From positions 1 to 64,000 of the forward strand of contig NZ_JALIEC010000010.1 of assembly GCF_022867865.1 (NCBI RefSeq): DNA of 64,000 nt, read 5' to 3'. Positions 1 through 9,384 of the stretch are shown one piece after another; within the stretch, counting starts at the first letter, position 1, and every line of letters begins with the position of its first letter. The position numbers and the translations under genes were made by a program. Source of the DNA: Phaeobacter sp. J2-8. Lineage in GTDB: Bacteria; Pseudomonadota; Alphaproteobacteria; Rhodobacterales; Rhodobacteraceae. Under the pieces are notes generated by a model. The model saw only the letters and a program-made list of their open reading frames with translations. It made no database searches and was not told where the DNA came from.

Positions 1-2651
1 CCGCAGCTGCTGCGGGCGCTTCAGCGTCAACCTTGTCGTCAACCTTGTCGTCAGATTTGGCTTTTGACGATTTCCGGCGGCTGCTCGACGTGCTGCGGGT
101 GCGCTTCGGCTTTGGCTTTTCTTCGGTGGCCTCCGGGGTCACATCCGCTGCATCCGTTGCGGCCACGACGGGCTCTGCCTTGTCGGTGTCGGAACCTGCG
201 GGCGCGTCATCATCGTCATCATCGAACTCGCTGCTGCGGTCCTGATCCTGATCACCGTTTTCACCGGTCTTCGACTTGCGGCGACGCCGACGCCGACGGC
301 GTTTCTTCGGCTTGGGTGTCTCTTCCTCGCCAGTGGTTTCGACCGCTTCGCTGACCTCGGTTTCGACCTCTGCCTCGTCCGGCACATCCTTCGACCGGAT
401 CGTCAACCATATCCATGATTGTGGTGTCGGCGGACACAACCGGCGCGGCGACCTCGGCCACCTTGCGTGTCGCGGTTTTCAACTTCTCGATGTTGAAATC
501 CGGGCTGACCAACGTCGGGTCGCCCTCGACCCGCACGGCCACACCGTAACGCGCCTCGATCTGGGCGATATGTTCGCGCTTGGCGTTCATCAGATAGTTG
601 GCAATGGACACCGGGCAACGCACCAGAAGCTCTTTGCAGCGGCGGCGTGTGCCCTCTTCCTCGATCTGGCGCAGCACTTGCAGGGCAAGGTTGTCGTCCG
701 AACGGATCAAACCGGTGCCATGGCAATGCGGGCAAGGCGCGGTTGTCGCCTCGATCATGCCGGGGCGCAGACGCTGACGCGACATTTCCATCAGGCCAAA
801 ACCGGAAATCCGGCCAACCTGAATGCGCGCACGGTCGCTTTTCAGCTTGTCCTTGATGCGCTTTTCGACGGCGGTGTTGTTCTTGCGCTCGTCCATGTCG
901 ATGAAATCGATCACGATCAGACCGGCAAGGTCACGCAGACGCAGTTGGCGCGCCACCTCTTCGGCGGCCTCAAGGTTGGTCTTGAGCGCGGTTTCCTCGA
1001 TCGAGCCTTCCTTGGTGGCCCGGCCAGAGTTGACGTCGATCGCCACCAGCGCCTCGGTCACGCCGATCACGATGTAGCCACCGGATTTCAGCTGGACCGT
1101 GGGATTGAACATCGCCCCCAGATAGCTTTCGACCTGATAGCGCGCGAACAACGGCAGAGATTCTGCGTAATGTTTCACGTTCTTGGCGTGGGACGGCATG
1201 ATCATCTTCATGAAGTCCTTGGCGATGCGGTAGCCGCGTTCGCCTTCGACCAGAACCTCGTCTATGTCGCGGCTGTAGAGGTCGCGGATCGAGCGTTTGA
1301 TCAGGTCGCCTTCTTCATAGATCTTCACCGGCACGATGGATTTCAGCGTCAGTTCGCGGATCTGCTCCCAAAGGCGTTGCAGGTATTCGTAATCGCGCTT
1401 GATCTCGGACTTGGTGCGCTTGGCGCCCGCGGTCCGGATGATCAGGCCCGCGCCCTGGGGCACGTCGATCTCGGCTGCGATTTCCTTGAGCTTCTTGCGA
1501 TCGGGGGCGTTGGTGATTTTGCGGCTGATGCCACCGCCACGTGCGGTGTTGGGCATGAGGACGCAGTAACGACCGGCCAGCGACAGATATGTGGTCAGCG
1601 CAGCGCCTTTGTTGCCGCGTTCTTCCTTGACCACCTGCACAAGCAGGATCTGGCGAACTTTGACCACTTCCTGAATTTTATAGCGACGCGGGCGTGGTTT
1701 GCGCGGTGGGCGAATGTCGGCTTCGTCGTCTTCTTCGGCGACGGATTCGATATCGCTGTCTTTGGCGGCGGCGTCAGATTTATCTGTCGGCTCGTCGCTG
1801 TCATCCTCTGCGGCGTCATCCGCTTCGGTTTCGGCGCTGTCCTGCGCGGCATCTTCGTCTGCGACCGGGGCAGCCTCGGCCACAGGTGCGTCTGCGGCTT
1901 CGTCTGTGTCTGCTGCTTCGGCAGTGTCTGCAACCACCTCTGCGGCGGCTTCAACCGACGCAGGTTCCGGGGTTTCGCCGGTTTCTGCTGCGCCTTCATT
2001 CGGTGTCGCCTCGCCCGCGTCTGATGCGGTGGCGTCAACCGGATCGGCAGCAACGTCTTGCGCCGCAACCGTATCATCGCCCTGGGTCGCCTCAGCGACC
2101 GGAGCCTCGGAAACAGGGGTTTCTGCCACTGGCGTTTCGGCCACGGTCACCATGGGCGACAGACCTTCCAGCGTATCCTCGGGCCCATCCAGGTCGATGG
2201 TCTCCATGCCGGAAGCCTCAGCCGAGGTGTCAACCTTGACCTCGCGGCTTTCGACCGCATCCTTGCTGGTGGTTTTTGCCGCTTTCGACGTCGAAGACGA
2301 CCGCCGCCGCTTCTTCGAGCGGGACGCCTCTGCCTCTTCGTCGCGCGCCTTCATTGCCTCGGCATAGGCGCGCTCTTCCTCCATCAGCGCCTGACGGTCG
2401 GCGACGGGGATTTGATAATAATCCGGGTGAATTTCCGAAAACGCCAGGAACCCGTGACGGTTTCCACCATAGTCGACAAAAGCCGCCTGCAGCGAGGGTT
2501 CGACCCGTGTTACCTTGGCGAGATAGATGTTGCCAGCAAGCTGGCGTTTGTTTTCGGATTCAAAGTCAAATTCCTCAACCTTGTTTCCGTCCACCACCAC
2601 AACGCGGGTTTCTTCCGCGTGGGTGGCATCGATAAGCATTTTCTTGGCCAT
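1..2651 (-). CDS. rne: Ribonuclease E/G (partial at window edge, one-base frameshift)
   Basis: Endoribonuclease of the RNA degradosome, which matures rRNA/tRNA and initiates mRNA decay. The N-terminus carries the S1-like RNA-binding segment, split by a long acidic Ala/Glu/Asp insertion (about residues 110-320) typical of alphaproteobacterial RNase E. The DNase I-like catalytic part follows, with VAIDVNSG and VIDFIDM supplying the metal-binding Asp residues, then the CPHC zinc-link motif (CPHCHGTG). The frame read from 2651 runs off after VDDPVE into a nonsense Arg/Gly-rich tail that stops at 261. Removing one C at about 388-389 restores VEDVPDEAEVE and then a typical KPKKRRRRRRRKSK and Asp-rich C-terminal tail, open to base 1. 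The true gene therefore continues past the window edge. The start ATG at 2651 opens with MAKKMLIDATHAEE, standard for the family. The identity is certain; whether the indel is real is not. Confidence 0.95.
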
Positions 2652-3190
2652 GTTACTTTCGTGCTTTCCGGCATCGACCGGTCCGCCGGGATTGACCCGG
2701 GCGGAGCAGCGGTTTGCAGGAAATATCCGATTAAGGCGGTGATTGGCGCGGTCAGAATAGCCATGGTTTCAGGGCCGTGAGCGGCGCCTGTTCCTGCCTT
2801 CTGTTGTCTCGCGCGTTGCATCGCGTTTCTTCTCCGACGGTTTGGCAAATTTGCCATCCGCCCATTTACGACCCGCCGCTTGCGCGGTTCGGGCTGGTCT
2901 TCTTGATCACCGCCACGTCATTGGCGCAGCCTGGCAATCAGATCGGTCTGCCTTGAAAGGGGTCGGACGTTCCTGCCCGCGCGACTTCAAAAACAGCGAA
3001 ACTCTTTGGCCTTGTGATTTTCCAGGGCCTTCGATCAACATAAGGCTCCAATGACAGGAAATACAATGCTCAAATTTCAATATGTCACGACGACGGCGGT
3101 CAATTCGATGGTTTGTGGCCCAGATGTCGGGCGTTTTCACCAAAGGGGCCATCGGCGCGTTTTGTCGGCGGCACGCCCAAGGTCGGATAG
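2652..3190. other. 539-bp gene-free region upstream of rne
   Basis: No convincing coding frame was seen on either strand; the short frames here lack family resemblance and are shadows. The region must hold the rne promoter and leader on the minus strand. Long rne leaders are known to mediate autoregulation in other proteobacteria. Several GC-rich stems are possible just before the start codon (around 2680-2710, CCGGTCC / GGACCGG-like segments). A weak minus-strand promoter-like pair (TTGTAT, 17-base spacer, TTATGT) lies around 3040-3070. I cannot assign a defined RNA motif by eye. Confidence 0.4.
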
Positions 3191-3892
3191 CTAGAGATCA
3201 AAACTGGCCTGACGCGGTTGTGCGACCCGACCGCCATTTTGCATCAACGCCAGAAACCCGGCCTGATCCGACCACTCTGCCGCAGTGTGACCAACGCACG
3301 TCAGCGCGACATACAACGCCGCCGCCCGCGCCTGACAATTCAGGGATTTGGCTGGATTGAACTCGATATCGGTGAACCCGTCATAGGCGAGACAGGCCTC
3401 TGCCAGTGCCGGATTTTCCGCCAGGGTTGTGAGATACAACCAATCGTAAAACGCGGTCACCGGCGTCAGCGGCCAGTCGACACCGGCAAAATGAAAACCG
3501 TGCAATGGCCCCGAATTCCGCAGGCGCGGATCGCGTTTGGCCTCTAGCGGTCCCGCGCGAAAGAGATCGGTATATGGGCCGCCACCCCGAAACACCTTGC
3601 TGCCCTGAAACGCGCATTCCAGTGGTGCGGGCGCGCGCCCCACATCGCGACGCATCAGGTTAAAGGCGCTCAGCGCCACACCGCTGGCATCGGGCGATTT
3701 ACTGGATATTTCCAGAAACCGCAGTGCGGCACCGTTTGTGGCACAATGGCGGGCCCCGGCATCATGCAGATCCTGGATCGACCGTTGCTTCTGCGCCAGA
3801 GAGAACCCAGCATGCCATTGAAATTCAACCGTTTCCACCCGAACCCAGCCTGCGGCGGTTGGGTCGGCCATAAAAATCGGACGTTGTGCCAC
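3191..3892 (-). CDS. NADAR-family antitoxin, partner of DarT1-type toxin
   Basis: Predicted ADP-ribosyl hydrolase antitoxin that reverses nucleic-acid ADP-ribosylation made by the adjacent DarT. The 233-residue protein matches the DarT1-associated NADAR family by its landmarks: an RPIF start, the EFQWHAGF and KQRSIQDLH motifs, LEISSKSP, LSAFNLM, AFQGSKVF plus GGPYTDL, AKRDPRLRNSG, AFYDWLY, and FTDIEFNPAKSLNCQARAAAL near the C-terminus. The start is a GTG at 3892-3890, placed directly after the TAG stop of the toxin gene (3895-3893) with no intervening base, so the two are translationally coupled. An internal ATG (MADP) eight codons in is the alternative, but it would remove the conserved RPIF. 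Family recognition is from memory of motifs; a profile search would settle it. Confidence 0.85.
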   Translation of the reverse strand: MAQRPIFMADPTAAGWVRVETVEFQWHAGFSLAQKQRSIQDLHDAGARHCATNGAALRFLEISSKSPDASGVALSAFNLMRRDVGRAPAPLECAFQGSKVFRGGGPYTDLFRAGPLEAKRDPRLRNSGPLHGFHFAGVDWPLTPVTAFYDWLYLTTLAENPALAEACLAYDGFTDIEFNPAKSLNCQARAAALYVALTCVGHTAAEWSDQAGFLALMQNGGRVAQPRQASFDL

Positions 3893-5740
3893 CTAGCTGG
3901 CCCTCATCTTGGCAAAACTGCTGCCGCGTTTGGCAAAATAGCCCTGCCCCGCGCTATGCACCGCGCAGGGAATATCACCGATATCGCGGGGGAAATAGCC
4001 AAAATGCTTTGGATCGCGGGCGACAATCCGGGTGATGTGGCGCGGGTCGATCCGGTCAAAGACCAGAACCTCGGCCTGGACATCGGTTGGCGCGTCCAGA
4101 CCCAACCCCTGGGCGCTGCGCGAGGCCAGCCCATCAATTTCATCAAACATGGATGTAAATGCTCGAAACTCGCGACGGCGCGCCAGCGGCATGTCCCGCA
4201 CCCGATGGTCCGCCGCATTGCGGCAGCAAAAGGCACAGTCGTTTTGCCAAAGCACGGCGGGATCAAGCTCTAGCACCACAAAATCCCCACCGCTGGTCAG
4301 CTGGCTTTTGAACAGAAAGCGGTCATTGGGATGGCTGATCGACAGCGACACCGCGCCGGTTGCCTGATCCAGTCGCATTTGATCATTGATCAGCGGTGCC
4401 AAATCGAATGCCTGAAGCGCATCGCGCGACATCAGCCCGTTTTGCAGGATCGACGGCAGGTTCTCGATCCGGGTGAAATGCACCAGCCGCGTGATGCCGC
4501 GTGCCGCGACCTCTTTTTGCAGGGCATTGGCCCGCGCGGTTTCGGCGGAAATCCGCGTGATGGCACTGTCCGGTTGCAATCCTGCGGGCAGAATTGCGGG
4601 TGCGGTCGCTGTATCCCGGCCCGGTTCGGTGGCGCGTTGATTTTGGGGCGGGACCATCCGCGCAAGGATCGCGGCATAGCCGAATTCATGCATTACATTG
4701 TGAAAAATCCCCGGCAGGCCGGGTTCATTTGCCAATGTGTCATGTACCTCGCGCAGATCCGCGTCCAATTCGCCAAGGATGCGGTCAAATTCCTGCTGCT
4801 CTCCGGCGTGGGCGTCAGGTGCCGGCACGGGGCGGGCATCCTGCCAGATATGGGCCGGATCGGTTGGGGTTTGCGCACGCGACACATCGGCCAGAATACG
4901 GTCGAAATCCGCCCGGCTGCCCTGACCGTCTGCATCCATTTGCCGCTGCATCTCCAGCGCCCAAACCGCATGTCGGTGCAGCGCAGTCACAATTTTGCGC
5001 ACCTCTTCGTCATAGGCCCAGAGATCCGTCAGGATTTCCGGCCGCAGGGCTTGGGGCTTTGGCGGCTCTGATTGCGCGGTGACGAGGCGCGGCGCCTGCA
5101 CTGGCGCTTCGGCGGCAGGCAGCGGTTGGCGGGTTTCACCGTTGGGCAATGGGCGGTTGGGCTGGAGGCCATTGGATTTCGCACTGTCGGGAATTGGACT
5201 GTCAGGCTTTGCACTGGCGGGCTTTGCACTGCGGCGCTTGGTCAATGCGCCAAGGGCACGCCCGGTTTTATACAGCAACCCTTTTTCGGATTTCGGTTTG
5301 CGCGCCGGTTGTACCTTGGGCTGTGGGCCGGTGTCCGCCGGGTTTGCGCCCTGCTGCGCGTTGGCCTGCTTCTGTTTTTCCAATTCCTTCTGCGCCAGTT
5401 CGATCTGGCTCAGATGATTTTTCAACTTCGCGTTCTGGGCCTTTTGTTTTTTTGCACTGGCCGCAAGGAACTTTGCCTTCTCACGTTTGTTCATCCCAAC
5501 CGGGGCACGCGGGTCGCCCGGCGCGCCGACGCGGGCCTTTTCCGTATCAGCCCCACGGTCAAGAATCGCATGTGTGGTCCAGACCACCGCCAATTGCAGG
5601 ACAATCAGCCAAGGCGTGAACAGGTTGACCACGGTCAATGCGCTCCAGATCATGCAAAAGATCATCAATGCATTGCGCCCGAAACAGCGCGCGATCACCA
5701 AGGTGATAACGATAAAGCCTTGGTAATATAGAATAGCCAT
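3893..5740 (-). CDS. darT: Membrane-anchored DarT-type ADP-ribosyltransferase toxin
   Basis: A 615-residue protein whose last ~200 residues are a DarT domain (NAD+-dependent ADP-ribosylation of bases in single-stranded DNA; DarT1 forms pair with NADAR antitoxins). In that domain I see VHFTRIENLPSIL with its following NGLMSRDAL (His ~421, NAD-binding), an AVSLSISHPNDRF strand, EFRAFTSMFDE (ARTT-loop region) and PTDVQAEVLVFDRI, with the probable catalytic Glu at ~557. The N-terminus is unusual. Hydrophobic segments at residues ~3-17, 24-41 and 43-56 are followed by a Lys/Gln/Glu-rich coiled coil (~82-130), a Pro/Ala/Lys-rich low-complexity linker (~130-235) and a mostly helical region (~235-400) with no family I recognise. 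DarT proteins are usually about 200-250 residues and soluble. The gene abuts the NADAR gene. ATG at 5740 is the only start that keeps the membrane segments; its ribosome binding site is weak. Confidence 0.85.
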   Translation of the reverse strand: MAILYYQGFIVITLVIARCFGRNALMIFCMIWSALTVVNLFTPWLIVLQLAVVWTTHAILDRGADTEKARVGAPGDPRAPVGMNKREKAKFLAASAKKQKAQNAKLKNHLSQIELAQKELEKQKQANAQQGANPADTGPQPKVQPARKPKSEKGLLYKTGRALGALTKRRSAKPASAKPDSPIPDSAKSNGLQPNRPLPNGETRQPLPAAEAPVQAPRLVTAQSEPPKPQALRPEILTDLWAYDEEVRKIVTALHRHAVWALEMQRQMDADGQGSRADFDRILADVSRAQTPTDPAHIWQDARPVPAPDAHAGEQQEFDRILGELDADLREVHDTLANEPGLPGIFHNVMHEFGYAAILARMVPPQNQRATEPGRDTATAPAILPAGLQPDSAITRISAETARANALQKEVAARGITRLVHFTRIENLPSILQNGLMSRDALQAFDLAPLINDQMRLDQATGAVSLSISHPNDRFLFKSQLTSGGDFVVLELDPAVLWQNDCAFCCRNAADHRVRDMPLARRREFRAFTSMFDEIDGLASRSAQGLGLDAPTDVQAEVLVFDRIDPRHITRIVARDPKHFGYFPRDIGDIPCAVHSAGQGYFAKRGSSFAKMRAS

Positions 5741-5857
5741 TTGAAGTCCGCAGTTCCGTTTAAAATATTACCCCAGCGTTAAGCATGAAATATGTTGAAA
5801 CTTTGGCATGTGGCGATGGAATTCCCGCGCCATGCCGCCGGCAAGAGGTCAATCTGT

Positions 5858-5898
5858 TGAAAAATCGGCCGCTCACATCCTTGTGACCGGCCGATCAA
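5858..5898 (-). terminator. Rho-independent terminator after the beta-hydroxyacid dehydrogenase gene
   Basis: Arms at 5864-5877 and 5882-5895 (ATCGGCCG and CGGCCGAT at the ends) pair over 14 positions with one mismatch around a TCCT loop. On the minus strand the stem is followed by ATTTTTC. It ends transcription from the gene stopping at 5923 and separates it from darT downstream. Confidence 0.85.
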
Positions 5899-5922
5899 AG
5901 ATAATGTAGCCCGGGAAAATGG

Positions 5923-6795
5923 TTACCCGGCGTTGTTCAGCCGCTTGATCAGGCTGGAGGTGTCCCAACGCCCGCCGCCGGCCTTTTGCACATCTTTATA
6001 GAATTGATCGACCAGCGCCGTGACCGGCAGGCTGGCGCCAACCTCATCGGCGGTGGCAAGGCAGATCGCCAGATCCTTGCGCATCCAATCGACGGCAAAG
6101 CCATGTTCAAACGCATCGTCCAGCATGGTTTCATAGCGGTTGACCATCTGCCAGGAACCAGCCGCGCCGCCGCCGATCACATCGACCACCGCGCGCCCGT
6201 CCAAACCGGCCTTTTGCGCGAAATGCAGCCCCTCGCTCAGCCCCTGCACCAATCCGGCAATACAGATCTGATTGACCATCTTCGTCAGCTGGCCTGCGCC
6301 GCTTTCGCCCAAGCGGCTGCATCGTTTGGCATAGGCGTCGATCATTGCTGCCGCACGATCATAGGCCGGTTGATCACCGCCGCACATCACCACCAATTGC
6401 CCGTTTTCCGCACCGGCCTGACCGCCCGACACCGGGGCATCGACGAAATCAATGCCCTTGTCCCTGGCCACGGCATAGAGTTCCGCTGTGACCGCCGCCG
6501 ACACGGTGGTGTGGTCGACAAATGTGCTGCCCGCTGCCATCCCGGCAAAGGCCCCATCCTCGCCCAGACAGACCGAACGCAGGTCGTCGTCATTGCCAAC
6601 GCAGGACATGACAAACTCTGCGCCCTTGGCCGCCTCTGCCGGGGTCGGCGCAAATCCGCCACCAAATTCCGCCACCCATTTTTCCGCCTTTGCCGCAGTG
6701 CGGTTATAAACCGTCACCTCATGGCCTGCGCGGGCCAGATAACCCGCCATTGGGTAGCCCATGACACCCAATCCCAAAAATGCCAGCTTCGCCAT
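5923..6795 (-). CDS. NAD(P)-dependent beta-hydroxyacid dehydrogenase (3-hydroxyisobutyrate dehydrogenase family)
   Basis: A 290-residue cytoplasmic oxidoreductase of the 3-hydroxyisobutyrate / tartronate semialdehyde reductase family. The Rossmann motif GLGVMGYPM is at residues ~7-15, the substrate-binding signature DAPVSGGQAGAENG at ~120, and the catalytic Lys in GAGQLTKMVNQ at ~170. The length is standard. The exact substrate (3-hydroxyisobutyrate, 2-hydroxy-3-oxopropionate or another) cannot be read from the sequence. It is transcribed divergently from the penicillin acylase gene across about 105 bp and ends in a strong terminator. There is no valine-degradation gene next to it to fix its role. 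Confidence 0.88.
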   Translation of the reverse strand: MAKLAFLGLGVMGYPMAGYLARAGHEVTVYNRTAAKAEKWVAEFGGGFAPTPAEAAKGAEFVMSCVGNDDDLRSVCLGEDGAFAGMAAGSTFVDHTTVSAAVTAELYAVARDKGIDFVDAPVSGGQAGAENGQLVVMCGGDQPAYDRAAAMIDAYAKRCSRLGESGAGQLTKMVNQICIAGLVQGLSEGLHFAQKAGLDGRAVVDVIGGGAAGSWQMVNRYETMLDDAFEHGFAVDWMRKDLAICLATADEVGASLPVTALVDQFYKDVQKAGGGRWDTSSLIKRLNNAG

Positions 6796-6900
6796 GTCGC
6801 ACCCTCCTGCTTTTGTCTTGCATATGTTTCGTTTAAGGGGTTCTCACCCGTTGGCCGGGATTACACAACCCGTTGGCAAAAGAGGCAAGGCAAACCACGC

Positions 6901-9384
6901 ATGGCAAGTGTTTTCAAATGGCTGTTCCGGTTGGCGACCACCCTGGTGATTTTGGTGACGCTGGCGGTGGTTGTGGTGTACTATCTCGCGTCCCGGTCTT
7001 TGCCGGACTACGACAAGACGGTGAGCGTGCGCGGCACGGCGGGCGCGGTCGAGATTGTGCGCAATAACGCCAATGTCCCGCATATCTTTGCCGACACCGA
7101 CCCGGATGTGTTCTTTGGCCTTGGTTATGCCCATGCCCAGGACCGGCTGTGGCAAATGGTTGTGTTGCGCCGCACCGCCCAGGGGCGGCTGTCCGAGGTG
7201 TTTGGCCGCAGGACGCTCAACACCGATACGCTGTTGCGGCGGCTGGATCTTTATCCTTTGGCGGTGAAATCGCTGGCGGCACAGGACGCGCGCACATTGA
7301 CGGCGTTGCAATCCTATTCTGCCGGGGTGAATGCCCGTCTGGCGGAGGTGAATGAAAATGCGCTGGGCCGGGGCGCGCCGGAATTCTTTGTCTTCAACGC
7401 ACCGATTGCGCCCTGGCAGCCTGCGGATTCGATTGCATTGGTAAAACTTCTGGCGGTGCAATTGTCCGGCCATCTGCCCGAAGAAGTTCTGCGCGCCCGC
7501 ACATCGCTTTTGGTGCGTGACGAGGCGCGGTTGGCCGACATCCTGCCCGACGCCCCCGGAACCGGTGTGGCCGCATTGCCGGAATATGCCAGCCTGGTGC
7601 CGGAAATCACCCAAAGCGCACCGCGCTACGCCCAAAGCAACACCCCCACCCCATCGCGTGATCTGCTATCGCCATTTGCGCCACGCGGTCTGGCCGGGGC
7701 ATCGAACGCCTGGGCGGCGGCGCCCAATCGCTCGGCCAGTGGGGGGACGTTGTTGGCAAATGACCCGCATCTGGGGTTCAGCGCACCGTCAATCTGGTAT
7801 CTCGCCCGCATGGATCTGGCCAGCGGCGGCGTCATCGGTGGCACCATTCCCGGCGTGCCGCTGGTTCTGGCGGGCAAAAGCCCGAACATCGGTTGGGGCA
7901 TCACCTCGTCCTATCTGGATGATCAGGACCTGTTCATCGAACAGCTGAACCCCGACAACCCCCAGCAATACCGGACCCCCGGCGGGTTCAAGGATTTCGA
8001 AACCCGCCGCTCTATCGTGCAGATCAAGGACGAAGCGCCGGTCACCCTGACCCTGCGCTGGACCGACAATGGCCCCGTGCTGCCGGGATCGCATTACAAC
8101 CTCGGCGAAGTCACCCCGGCCTGGCCATGTGGCCGCGCTTAGCTGGACCGCGCTGGCCGACCGGGACACTACCCTGTCTGCGGGTGTGGCGCTGATGTAT
8201 GCCCAGACACTGGAAGATGCGCGCGCCGCGGGCGAAGCCTATGTCGCCCCAAGCCAGATGCTGACCCTGGCCGACAGCGATGGCATTGCGATGCAATTGA
8301 TTGGCCATATGCCGCGCCGGTCGGAACGCCATGAAAGCAAGGGGCGGATGCCCACCCGTGGCTGGATCGTCGACAACCGTTGGCAGGGCGTTCTGCCCTA
8401 CGAAGACAACCCCTCGTTCCTGCGGCCAGAGGGGGGCATCGTCGGCAACACCAACAACAAGATGATCGACCGCCCCTTCCCCGAACATGTGTCCTATAGC
8501 TGGGGCGACAGCCAGCGTATCCAACGCTGGCAACGGCTGATGCAGGGCCGCGAGGTACATACCCGCGACAGTTTCACCGAGGCACAGCTGGACACCGTCA
8601 GCATCACCGCCCGGTCGCTGTTGCCCTTGATCGGGGCGGACCTTTGGTTCACCGGCGAGGCCGCGCCAGAGGGCACCATCGCCCGCCAACGCGAAACCGC
8701 TTTGGCCCTGCTGGCCAATTGGACCGGCGAGATGAACGAACATCTGCCAGAGCCGCTGATCTATGCCGCATGGCTGCGCGCCTTGCAGGATCGGTTGATC
8801 CGCGACGACATTGGCCCGCTGGCCGACGAATTCGACCATGTCGAGCCGCTGTTCATCGAACGGGTGTACCGCGATGTCGACGGTGCCAGCGCCTGGTGCG
8901 ACATTCTGCAATCCTCGCCCACGGAAACCTGTGTCGATATTGCCCGGCTTGCGCTCGAAGACGCGATCGTCTGGCTGGAAGAGAATTTTGGCCGCGATCT
9001 TTCGGCGCTGCGCTGGGGCGACGCGCATCAGGCGACACATGACCACCCGGTCCTCGGCGAAGTGCCGGTGCTGCGCTATTTCGTCAACATCCGCCAATCC
9101 ACATCCGGCGGCGATCATACCTTGCTGCGCGGGCGGACCTCGGGGCGCGGGCCAAACCCCTATCAGAACGTGCATGGCGCGGCGATCGCGGGGTTTATGA
9201 CTTTGCCGACCCGGATTCATCGGTCTTTGTGACATCGACCGGCCAATCGGGACATTTCCTGTCGCGCCATTATGACGATCTGGGAAGCCTCTGGCGGCGC
9301 GGGGAATACATCCCGATGTCCCTGGACGAAGAGCTGGCCCGGGCGGCGGCAACCGGCATTACCCGGCTGGTGCCAAGGCCCTAG
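6901..9384 (+). pseudogene. Penicillin acylase family N-terminal-nucleophile hydrolase, two frameshifts
   Basis: Encodes a periplasmic acylase of the penicillin G acylase / AHL-acylase superfamily (about 825 residues when frames are joined). The ATG at 6901 gives a signal-anchor (WLFRLATTLVILVTLAVVVVYY), then the A-chain motifs IVRNNANVPHI and LGYAHAQDRLWQM. The autocatalytic junction GLAGASNAWA carries the Ser that becomes the nucleophile. The first frame stops at 8142. Removing one G at about 8118-8119 restores GEVTP-PGHVAALSW in the next frame. That frame in turn goes wrong after NVHGAA, where one missing base near 9185 would restore RGVYDFADPDSSVFV and the usual acylase C-terminus with GQSGHFLS, ending at the TAG at 9382-9384. 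Two indels may mean a true pseudogene or base-calling errors. The stop codon overlaps the stop of the convergent TSUP gene. Confidence 0.85.

Noticed and set aside
276-2024. 582-codon plus-strand open frame opposite rne
   Set aside because: It is the antisense shadow of the RNase E gene; composition is His/Arg/Phe-rich and no family resemblance was seen.
2652-3190. Small RNA or coding gene upstream of rne
   Set aside because: Only weak promoter-like and hairpin signals were seen; nothing distinguishes it from a long 5' leader.
6901-9384. Programmed frameshifting in the penicillin acylase gene
   Set aside because: No slippery heptamer or downstream pseudoknot is evident, and two breaks of opposite sign are needed; error or decay is simpler.
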